DNA of 8,115 nt from Alphaproteobacteria bacterium (GTDB lineage Bacteria > Pseudomonadota > Alphaproteobacteria > Caulobacterales > Maricaulaceae), in assembly GCA_030428405.1 (NCBI GenBank), contig JAUIEH010000102.1:1-8115 (forward strand), given 5' to 3'. The notes under the pieces are model-generated. The model worked only from the letters and a program-made list of their open reading frames with translations. It did no database searches and was not told where the DNA came from. Below are positions 1 through 4,092 of this stretch, one piece after another. Numbering within the stretch: position 1 is the first letter of the stretch; every line of letters begins with the position of its first letter. The position numbers and the translations under genes are program-made.

Positions 1-119
1 TTCAGCGCGATTTCTTCAAGCAGCGCTGCGTCCGCTGTCGCGCCGTCCAGTCCGAGCACGCGCCCGAGACGGCGAAGTTTTGGCAGCGTCGAAAACGCCG
101 CCGTCAGCTGTGCGTCCAT
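1..119 (-). CDS. N-terminal fragment of an unidentified protein, cut by the window edge
   Basis: An open frame starts with ATG at 119 and runs leftward without a stop to the window edge, giving 39 complete codons. The protein begins MDAQLTAAFSTLPKLRRLGR and continues with an alanine/leucine-rich, helix-forming stretch that ends LLEEIAL. Third codon positions are mostly G or C, as expected for a real gene here. The ribosome binding site is weak (GGGCG close to the ATG). The gene lies 122 bases downstream of the Crp/Fnr-type gene on the same strand, with no clear terminator between, so it could be co-transcribed. The helical start resembles the N-terminus of acyl-CoA dehydrogenases, but too little is visible to assign a family. 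No exact EcfG-type promoter precedes it: a GGAAC at 136-132 lacks a correctly spaced CGTT. Confidence 0.5.
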   Translation of the reverse strand, partial: MDAQLTAAFSTLPKLRRLGRVLGLDGATADAALLEEIAL

Positions 120-162
120 ATCGCCCGACGTGTTCCGTTTCGAACCGCGAGGGCCTAATCGC

Positions 163-174
163 TTGCAGCTGCAA
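163..174. promoter_or_regulatory. Perfect 12-bp palindrome upstream of the truncated left gene
   Basis: TTGCAGCTGCAA is a perfect inverted repeat in the 122-base gap between the Crp/Fnr-type gene and the truncated gene, 44 bases upstream of the latter's ATG. Its symmetry and position fit an operator. It is not a canonical FNR/FixK box (TTG-N8-CAA) because its half-sites are two bases closer together. The protein that might bind it is unknown. Confidence 0.25.
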
Positions 175-241
175 ACTCTGTAACAAATGATACACGGACT
201 GCATTTGCCTGGTGTGGCTTGTGCCCGCTGCGCGTTCGAAA

Positions 242-994
242 TCAGGCCGATTCAGCGTGCTCTCGACCCGGCAGACGGAATTTTTCGTCGACATGCAGAT
301 AAGTCTCGTCGAAATCCGCCAGACGCATAAGCCCCTTCAGATCCAAGACCTTGGCTGTTCCGTTCGAAACGTCGAGCAGCCCGGCCTGGCGCAGGAAACT
401 GGTCGTGCGCGAGACATGCACCTCTGACAAACCCAAAGCATCGGCGATCATTTCGCGCGTCACCGGCAATTTGAGCAATTCGTCATTGGCCGTGCCCGCG
501 GTCGCCAAGCGACGACGGCGGATGAGCTCCAGCATCATATGCGCAATTCGCTCGCGCGCGGTGCGCCGGCCAAGACGCACGATCTGTTCGCGCAGGATGG
601 ATTCCTCCTGCACCGCAGCCCACCAGAACGCCGTCGCCAAATTCGCATTGTCGCGCACGCAATCGAGAAACTCGCTTGCTGAAATCATGCGCAAGCGCGC
701 AAGCGTCGCGGACGTGACCGTGTGGTCGGCGCGCGCGCGCACAAGACATTGCAGGTCGAAACAATCGCCCGGCAGCATGAAGTTGAGGATTTGTCGCCTG
801 CCGTCATCAAGCAGGCGCGAACGGATCAGCCATCCGCTCTCAACGATGAATACGCGATCGAGCTTTTGTCCGGTCGCAATGATTTCCTCATGCGCAGACG
901 TCTCGCGAATCCGGTGCGGGAGACGTTTCAACGCATCGAGGTCAGCTCGGTCGAGCTGGGAAAATCTCTGCAATCGCTCAATCATGGGGAGCAC
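242..994 (-). CDS. Crp/Fnr-family transcriptional regulator
   Basis: This is a 250-residue cytoplasmic DNA-binding regulator of the Crp/Fnr superfamily. An N-terminal cyclic-nucleotide-binding-like beta-roll spans about residues 14-115 and includes the typical LPGDCFDL turn at 74-81. A long dimerisation helix (about 118-160) leads to a winged helix-turn-helix at about 178-206, where the recognition region contains LGLSEVHVSRT. The cluster of N-terminal cysteines that binds the FNR iron-sulfur centre is absent, so oxygen sensing of that type is unlikely; the ligand, if any, is unknown. The start is GTG at 994, because GGAGG (1004-1000) sits five bases upstream; the ATG at 985 would be 14 bases away. 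A perfect EcfG-type promoter lies at 1043-1019 and predicts a very short leader. It is probably a secondary regulator under stress control. The family call is firm, the role is not. Confidence 0.93.
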   Translation of the reverse strand: MLPMIERLQRFSQLDRADLDALKRLPHRIRETSAHEEIIATGQKLDRVFIVESGWLIRSRLLDDGRRQILNFMLPGDCFDLQCLVRARADHTVTSATLARLRMISASEFLDCVRDNANLATAFWWAAVQEESILREQIVRLGRRTARERIAHMMLELIRRRRLATAGTANDELLKLPVTREMIADALGLSEVHVSRTTSFLRQAGLLDVSNGTAKVLDLKGLMRLADFDETYLHVDEKFRLPGREHAESA

Positions 995-1018
995 AAACGC
1001 CTCCAGTTCTCAGTAAAG

Positions 1019-1043
1019 AACGCGGATCAGCGTCAATTGTTCC
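1019..1043 (-). promoter_or_regulatory. EcfG-type promoter of the Crp/Fnr regulator
   Basis: Reading leftward, GGAAC (1043-1039) and CGTT (1022-1019) are separated by exactly 16 bases, matching the alphaproteobacterial general-stress sigma consensus. Transcription would start near 1012, leaving about 17 bases before the GTG, just enough to include the GGAGG ribosome binding site. Confidence 0.75.
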
Positions 1044-1081
1044 GCAAGCTGCGGGCGGCGTCGCTAAAAAAAAGGCGGGAG

Positions 1082-1129
1082 AAAAAAAGCGGCCGGATCA
1101 CGCGCGTATGGGGACGCTGCAATCCGGCC
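1082..1129 (-). terminator. Intrinsic terminator ending the putative small RNA
   Basis: On the minus strand GGCCGGAT (1129-1122) pairs with ATCCGGCC (1098-1091), an 8-bp outer stem. Inside it, a second imperfect stem (1104-1107 with 1114-1117, extendable past a one-base bulge) closes a small loop. Two bases after the outer stem comes a run of seven T (1088-1082). No coding sequence ends upstream on this strand, so it must terminate a non-coding transcript or attenuate a long leader. A second run of eight T follows at 1073-1066. Confidence 0.75.
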
Positions 1130-1183
1130 TGGAGACCGAGGACCCAGAGCGGGGGGAGAGACGGTTCCGCGGGCTCGTTCGAT
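1082..1183 (-). ncRNA. Putative EcfG-dependent small RNA with C-rich loop
   Basis: A perfect EcfG-type promoter (1213-1189) points leftward into a stretch with no convincing reading frame or ribosome binding site, and a strong intrinsic terminator ends at 1082. The predicted transcript is about 102 nt. By eye the 5' part folds as CGAGCCC (1177-1171) against GGG-UC-CUCG (1145-1137), a 7-bp stem with a two-base bulge. The enclosed loop carries CUCUCCCCCC (1160-1151). A single-stranded linker GUCUCCA (1136-1130) then joins the terminator stem. C-rich exposed loops are a known way for small RNAs to pair with Shine-Dalgarno sequences; GsrN of Caulobacter is a sigma-T-dependent example. This may be a functional analogue of GsrN, but I recognise no sequence homology. 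The alternative is a long attenuated leader of the Crp/Fnr gene. The transcript start is inferred and could shift by a few bases. Confidence 0.6.
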
Positions 1184-1188
1184 GAAAC

Positions 1189-1213
1189 AACGCTCGCGCA
1201 AAGCGACGGTTCC
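1189..1213 (-). promoter_or_regulatory. EcfG-type promoter of the putative small RNA
   Basis: Reading leftward, GGAAC (1213-1209), 16 bases, then CGTT (1192-1189). The match is as exact as at the protein-coding genes here, yet the next start codon on this strand (994) is about 190 bases away and has its own copy of the element. Confidence 0.7.
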
Positions 1214-1270
1214 CGCAGACTCAATCTTTTTTTATCCCCCTCTCCAAACCGAGAATCTTTGCGAAGACAG

Positions 1271-1296
1271 GGAACTTCGTGGAACCCGCCAGCGTT
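1271..1296 (+). promoter_or_regulatory. EcfG-type promoter of the entericidin-like gene
   Basis: GGAAC (1271-1275), 17 bases, CGTT (1293-1296). The predicted start near 1303 leaves a leader of about 43 bases before the ATG at 1346. A second GGAAC at 1281 has no correctly spaced CGTT. Confidence 0.75.
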
Positions 1297-1345
1297 AATG
1301 CTGTGTTTCGAACGCTTACGTTCGCTCACCTATCGGAGAATTCTT

Positions 1346-1483
1346 ATGACCAAACGCTGGGCCGCCTTGGCGGCGATCGCCACGATCTTCGTGTCCGCCT
1401 GCAACACGATCTACGGTGCTGGACAGGACGTTGAAGCCGCCGGCGAGGAAATTCAGGAAACGTCGCAGGAAGTCGCGAACTGA
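1346..1483 (+). CDS. Entericidin-like small lipoprotein
   Basis: A 45-residue lipoprotein precursor of the entericidin EcnA/EcnB type. The N-terminus is basic (MTKR), followed by a hydrophobic core and a lipobox VSAC with the lipidated cysteine at residue 19. The mature part is only 27 residues: NTIYGAGQDVEAAGEEIQ and a short tail, matching the family pattern of CNT-GxGxD followed by an alanine/glutamate-rich amphipathic helix. It would be exported by Sec, lipidated and anchored in an envelope membrane. Entericidins in enterobacteria are stationary-phase, osmolarity-responsive lipoproteins; in Alphaproteobacteria homologues are commonly stress-induced with unclear function. GGAG at 1335-1338 lies seven bases before the ATG, and an EcfG-type promoter and a perfect terminator frame the gene. 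I see no partner acting as an antidote in the strict EcnA/EcnB sense, but a second acidic lipoprotein faces it from the other side. Confidence 0.9.
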   Translation: MTKRWAALAAIATIFVSACNTIYGAGQDVEAAGEEIQETSQEVAN

Positions 1484-1502
1484 TTTCCCGACAGCGAAAA
1501 AG

Positions 1503-1534
1503 AACCCCGTCCGGACACGGACGGGGTTTTTCTT
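1503..1534 (+). terminator. Intrinsic terminator after the entericidin-like gene, probably bidirectional
   Basis: A perfect 11-bp stem (1503-1513 with 1518-1528) encloses a GACA loop and runs into TTTTTCTTT on the plus strand. The left flank is A-rich, so the reverse strand also has a T-rich tail. It begins 19 bases after the stop codon. Confidence 0.9.
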
Positions 1535-1573
1535 TGCCCGTCTCTCACCGCCGTCGCGCGGCATGAGACATGA

Positions 1574-1605
1574 AAAAGCCCGAGGCGCGAACGCCTCGGG
1601 CTTTT
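1574..1605 (-). terminator. Intrinsic terminator of the DUF1328-lipoprotein unit, probably bidirectional
   Basis: A perfect 14-bp stem (1574-1587 with 1592-1605) has a four-base loop that reads TTCG on the minus strand, followed there by a run of T ending at 1573. It lies 22 bases beyond the stop codon of the leftward lipoprotein gene. It and the terminator at 1503 sit back to back between the two convergent genes. Confidence 0.9.
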
Positions 1606-1627
1606 CAATTGCAATGCGAAGCGTCTG

Positions 1628-1771
1628 TTAGTCGTTGACAGCGTCTTCAACGTCTTCCGCCGCTTCATCCATTTCTTCGCCAGCTTCTTCGAGCGGGCCG
1701 TCATTGGTGTCGCAAGCGGCCAGCGGCGAGGCGATCAAACCAAGCGCGAGCATCCAAGCATAAGGTTTCAT
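1628..1771 (-). CDS. Small acidic lipoprotein, entericidin-like
   Basis: A 47-residue lipoprotein precursor. It starts MKPYAWMLALGLIASPLAAC with a lipobox LAAC and the lipidated cysteine at residue 20. The mature 28 residues are strongly acidic and built as a glutamate/alanine-rich amphipathic helix (EEAGEEMDEAAEDVEDAV). That helix resembles the tail of the convergent entericidin-like protein, with a shared pattern AGEE-hydrophobic-x-E. Stop TAA is at 1630-1628. The ATG at 1771 is preceded by GGAGG about ten bases upstream, a somewhat long spacing. It lies 39 bases downstream of the DUF1328 gene on the same strand with no promoter or terminator between, so the two are probably one transcript. 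It probably resides at the inner or outer membrane face. The lipoprotein call is firm; membership of the entericidin family is likely but the sequence is short. Confidence 0.85.
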   Translation of the reverse strand: MKPYAWMLALGLIASPLAACDTNDGPLEEAGEEMDEAAEDVEDAVND

Positions 1772-1810
1772 AATTCTCAGGCCTCCAATCAAATCACAAA
1801 TGTCAGGTCA

Positions 1811-1987
1811 CTATATTCGTGGCGCTCGGCCGCGCACAATGCCGAACAGCAAAGCAATCACGAACAAGACGACGAACAGGAAGAACAAGAGCTGCGCAAT
1901 CGACGCAGCGCCGGACGCGATGCCGCCAAAGCCGAACACGGCGGCGACGATCGCAACGATGAAAAACAAGAGCGCTAGGCGCAACAT
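1811..1987 (-). CDS. DUF1328 small membrane protein
   Basis: A 58-residue, very hydrophobic protein of the DUF1328 (YtjA/UPF0391) family. It has two transmembrane helices, about residues 3-22 and 30-50, joined by the family signature AAVFGFGGIASGAASIAQ. It ends in a short basic tail (RGRAPRI) that should face the cytoplasm. The frame is open further upstream to 2089, but GGAG sits eight bases before the ATG at 1987 and the EcfG-type promoter lies at 2055-2031, inside that longer frame, so the short form is correct. The family's biochemical function is unknown; members are frequently part of stress regulons. Its leader contains GGAGAC, complementary to the linker of the putative small RNA. Confidence 0.92.
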   Translation of the reverse strand: MLRLALLFFIVAIVAAVFGFGGIASGAASIAQLLFFLFVVLFVIALLFGIVRGRAPRI

Positions 1988-2030
1988 GGAACAGTCTCCA
2001 TAGATCTCGATAACGAACATCCAGCTATTG

Positions 2031-2055
2031 AACGCTGCACGCCGAAAATCGTTCC
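2031..2055 (-). promoter_or_regulatory. EcfG-type promoter of the DUF1328-lipoprotein unit
   Basis: Reading leftward, GGAAC (2055-2051), 16 bases, CGTT (2034-2031). The predicted start near 2024 leaves about 36 bases before the DUF1328 ATG. Confidence 0.75.
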
Positions 2056-2116
2056 ATGTCGAGATGCGTCCCATCACACGACATCTCAAAAAACACGACG
2101 TATAGCGAATAGGCGA

Positions 2117-2147
2117 AGACGCCGGAGCGGCGACCGCTCCGGCGTCT
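2117..2147 (-). terminator. Strong hairpin after dps, lacking a U-tract
   Basis: A 14-bp perfect stem (2117-2130 with 2134-2147) with a three-base loop lies 26 bases beyond the dps stop codon. No T-run follows on either strand, so it may stabilise the 3' end or stop polymerase only partly rather than act as a classic intrinsic terminator. The DUF1328 promoter starts about 60 bases further on. Confidence 0.55.
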
Positions 2148-2173
2148 CGTGAATGCCTGGCCGATCAAATTAT

Positions 2174-2683
2174 TCAGCCCGCCGTGATCGAGCGCAGCAT
2201 CCAGATGGCTTCTTCGTGCCAGGCAAGGCGTTCAATCAGCAAATCGGCGGTGACGTAATCGCCCTTATCTTCACACGGCTCAATCGCTTCGCGCATGGAG
2301 CGGCACACGGTTTCGTGGTCGGCGATGAGCATTTTCAGCATGGCTCCAGCCGTTTCGACCTTGTCCTCGTCGGTGATCGAGGACAGCTCGCCATAAGTGG
2401 TGTAGCTCGCCGGCGCTTTCTCGCCCAATGCGCGGATGCGCTCAGCGATGACGTCGATCGCCTCGTAGATGTTCTGATAGTGCGACTCGGTCAGATTATG
2501 GATTCCGTAAAAGGACGGACCCGCGATATTCCAATGTACGCCCTGGGTCTTGATGAAAAGCTGGTAACTGTCGGCCAGCACGACGCCAAGCTTTTCGGCG
2601 ATCGCTTGGCGGTCTTTGGCCGTCAGACCGGTTTTCGGTTTTAAGCGGGGGGCGGAAGTCGCAAGAGCTTCAGCGCTCATCAT
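2174..2683 (-). CDS. dps: Dps-family DNA-protecting ferritin
   Basis: A 169-residue Dps protein. Such proteins form twelve-subunit shells in the cytoplasm, oxidise ferrous iron with hydrogen peroxide, store the product and often coat DNA in starved or stressed cells. The sequence shows the Dps block TQGVHWNIAGPSFYGIH, and the ferroxidase ligands fall at H50, H62, D77 and E81, matching the spacing in E. coli Dps. The second signature DVIAERIRALG is at 77-87, and the C-terminal helix has the usual WHEEAIWMLR. The N-terminal extension has several lysines and arginines (residues 10-25), consistent with DNA contact. AGGAG lies three bases before the ATG at 2683 and six before the adjacent ATG at 2680, so translation may start one codon later. 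No EcfG-type promoter directly precedes it; it probably shares the transcript of the membrane-protein gene 50 bases upstream. Confidence 0.96.
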   Translation of the reverse strand: MMSAEALATSAPRLKPKTGLTAKDRQAIAEKLGVVLADSYQLFIKTQGVHWNIAGPSFYGIHNLTESHYQNIYEAIDVIAERIRALGEKAPASYTTYGELSSITDEDKVETAGAMLKMLIADHETVCRSMREAIEPCEDKGDYVTADLLIERLAWHEEAIWMLRSITAG

Positions 2684-2706
2684 ATTCTCCTTTTTTTCTT
2701 TCAGTA

Positions 2707-2732
2707 GACGCAGCGTTCAAAAACGCATCGTC
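2707..2732 (-). other. Small hairpin between the membrane-protein gene and dps
   Basis: On the minus strand GACG-AT-GCGTT pairs with AACGC-TG-CGTC around a four-base loop: nine pairs with a 2x2 internal loop. It starts directly after the upstream stop codon and ends about 24 bases before the dps start. No T-run follows, so it is more likely an intercistronic processing or stability element than a terminator. Confidence 0.35.
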
Positions 2733-2733
2733 A

Positions 2734-3198
2734 TCAAATTCCGTCGTCTTCCAGCTCTTCTTCGAGCTCTTCGGCTTCGTCGTGGACCTCATCAGAAGCG
2801 TCATCGAGCGCTTCCGAGGCCGTTTCGCGCGCATCAACAACCGCGGGAGCTGTCGCTTCCTCAATGTCGACGACGGCCTCGCGCATTCCTACGCGCGCAT
2901 CGTCAAGATTGCGGTCGATCACTCGCCCCGCCTGTTCAACGGAGACATCCTCGCTGAACCAGACGAAACCGGCGATGACGACGCCCGCCATCACTATGAA
3001 TGACATGGCCTCGCCGAAGAAGTAGAGCCCTCGGCCGCGGCCCGGAAACAGAGCGATGACAAACGTCAATATGCCCATGAAGCCGAAAATGAAGGCGCCG
3101 ATTAGCGCAACGCCGGGATAAGCGACGTCAATCAAGCCGAGCGCGGCCGAAGCGGCTGCGGCGGTCAAGAGAAAGAAGAATACTGACCATCTGGCCAT
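2734..3198 (-). CDS. DUF1328-like membrane protein with acidic helical tail
   Basis: A 154-residue membrane protein. Residues 1-51 resemble a DUF1328 protein: a first helix (about 5-20), a glycine-containing turn (ALGLIDVAYPG) and a second helix ending FVIALF at 46-51, close to FVIALLF in the genuine DUF1328 protein nearby. A third helix (59-81) follows. From 83 on the protein is soluble, charged and helix-forming, ending in a glutamate/aspartate-rich segment (EVHDEAEELEEELEDDGI). The frame is open to 3231, but GGAG seven bases before the ATG at 3198 sets the start. An EcfG-type promoter lies at 3304-3280 and dps follows 50 bases downstream. No named family was recognised with certainty. It looks like a DUF1328 derivative that gained a helix and a tail. 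Function is unknown, probably at the stressed envelope. Confidence 0.8.
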   Translation of the reverse strand: MARWSVFFFLLTAAAASAALGLIDVAYPGVALIGAFIFGFMGILTFVIALFPGRGRGLYFFGEAMSFIVMAGVVIAGFVWFSEDVSVEQAGRVIDRNLDDARVGMREAVVDIEEATAPAVVDARETASEALDDASDEVHDEAEELEEELEDDGI

Positions 3199-3233
3199 TG
3201 CACGTCTCCATAACATCCGTTCACGCCGCAAAG

Positions 3234-3258
3234 CGCGGGCGGTTTCACCGCCGTCGCG
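3234..3258 (-). other. Hairpin in the leader of the membrane protein-dps unit
   Basis: A 6-bp stem (3238-3243 with 3247-3252) with a three-base loop is extended by CGCG pairing (3234-3237 with 3255-3258) past a two-base bulge. It lies between the promoter at 3304-3280 and the ATG at 3198, just after the phosphoesterase stop. It could be a weak terminator for the upstream unit or a leader structure; no T-run follows. Confidence 0.35.
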
Positions 3259-3276
3259 AAGCGCTGGGTCGAATGA

Positions 3277-4092
3277 TTAAACGCGCGTGTTGGAAAATGG
3301 TTCCGTCGAGCGGCGGCGCAACAGGCGCACAGGCTCTTGGCGCACAAAGCCGTCATCGCGCCATTTCAGCGCGTTCACAACGAAAGCCTCGCGCTCTATC
3401 GAGATCGTATTGAAACTCGCGGGCTCACCGCGCGTGCGCACAGACGCCGCCGTGCCGGCGCCGACCGCGTAGCTGCGCCGGTCGCCATGCGCGCTCGTTG
3501 CAATTGTCGGCACATGGGTATGGCCGCTGAGAATGAGCTCTACGCCGGCTGCTGCGAATTTTTCCTCCGCATCCGAACCGCCGCGCGTGCGCACCGATAT
3601 GGGCGAGCTTTCAGGCGCAAGCAGCGGATGGTGGCAGGCGACGATCGCCGCCTTAGGCGGACTGGCGCGCTTCACGTCGGCGCAAATCGCCTCGACATGG
3701 GCGCGCCGCGCGGAGCCTTCGGCCCAGTTCAGCCGAAATTGCGCGCCGCGCGCGGTGTTGAGCGTCCAAACGCGATAATCATCGCCTTCAAACAATGCAG
3801 CGGCGCCATCGGCGAGAAATTTGTGGTACCGGCCGAAGGGGCGCGTCAGACGCGCGCCCAGATTGAGCATGGGCGTGTCGTGATTGCCGGGTGCGAATAC
3901 GGTCGGCAGACCAAGCGATGCGAAATACGCCGCGGCCTGCCTGAATTCGCGTTTTTTTCCGGACTGAGTCAGATCGCCGGTGACGATGATCGCATCGACG
4001 CCCAGGTCGCCGATCGCGCGCGCCAGACCGTCGACGATCGCTTCGTCCTGCGCGCCGAAATGAATGTCGGAGACGTGAGCCAATAGGCTCAT
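3277..4092 (-). CDS. Calcineurin-like metallophosphoesterase (CpdA-like)
   Basis: A 271-residue cytoplasmic metallophosphoesterase, near the length of the class III cyclic-nucleotide phosphodiesterases (CpdA) it resembles. All metal-binding blocks are present: DIH (9-11), TGDLTQSG (38-45), GNHD (69-72), the histidine pair in CHHPL (153-157) and GHTHVP (190-195). The family binds two metal ions and hydrolyses phosphodiesters or phosphomonoesters; the substrate cannot be read from sequence. The ATG at 4092 overlaps the stop of the lipid-kinase gene in an ATGA, so translation is probably coupled. The last codons encode the -35 and -10 elements of the next unit's promoter. A short internal repeat, SVRTRG, occurs at 166-171 and 217-222. 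A cAMP role would be interesting given the Crp/Fnr-type gene in the window, but that is speculation. Confidence 0.93.
   Translation of the reverse strand: MSLLAHVSDIHFGAQDEAIVDGLARAIGDLGVDAIIVTGDLTQSGKKREFRQAAAYFASLGLPTVFAPGNHDTPMLNLGARLTRPFGRYHKFLADGAAALFEGDDYRVWTLNTARGAQFRLNWAEGSARRAHVEAICADVKRASPPKAAIVACHHPLLAPESSPISVRTRGGSDAEEKFAAAGVELILSGHTHVPTIATSAHGDRRSYAVGAGTAASVRTRGEPASFNTISIEREAFVVNALKWRDDGFVRQEPVRLLRRRSTEPFSNTRV
3280..3304 (-). promoter_or_regulatory. EcfG-type promoter inside the phosphoesterase gene end
   Basis: Reading leftward, GGAAC (3304-3300), 16 bases, CGTT (3283-3280). The element lies wholly within the last codons of the phosphoesterase gene; the final valine codon GTT is part of the -10. 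It should drive the DUF1328-like gene and dps, with a leader of about 75 bases. Confidence 0.75.

Noticed and set aside
16..294. A leftward 92-codon open frame overlapping the end of the Crp/Fnr gene
   Set aside because: It overlaps the Crp/Fnr gene and the truncated gene in another frame, has no ribosome binding site and no recognisable features; the frame starting at 119 is the better candidate.
1033..1329. A leftward 98-codon open frame across the small-RNA region
   Set aside because: It runs across the promoters of the small RNA and the entericidin-like gene and through the terminator stem, has an arginine/serine/leucine-rich sequence without motifs, and starts upstream of the only leftward promoter that could serve it.
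722..1483. A rightward 253-codon frame that ends with the entericidin-like protein
   Set aside because: The upstream part is antisense to the Crp/Fnr gene and crosses its promoter. The ribosome binding site, lipobox and EcfG-type promoter place the true start at 1346.
3430..3600. A duplicated short sequence encoding SVRTRG twice in the phosphoesterase gene
   Set aside because: Only about a dozen bases are shared and the copies are in normal coding context; too short to suggest a mobile or functional repeat.
3337..4086. A rightward 249-codon frame opposite the phosphoesterase
   Set aside because: It is an antisense shadow in GC-rich DNA: the translation is arginine- and alanine-rich with no motif, while the minus strand carries every metallophosphoesterase block.
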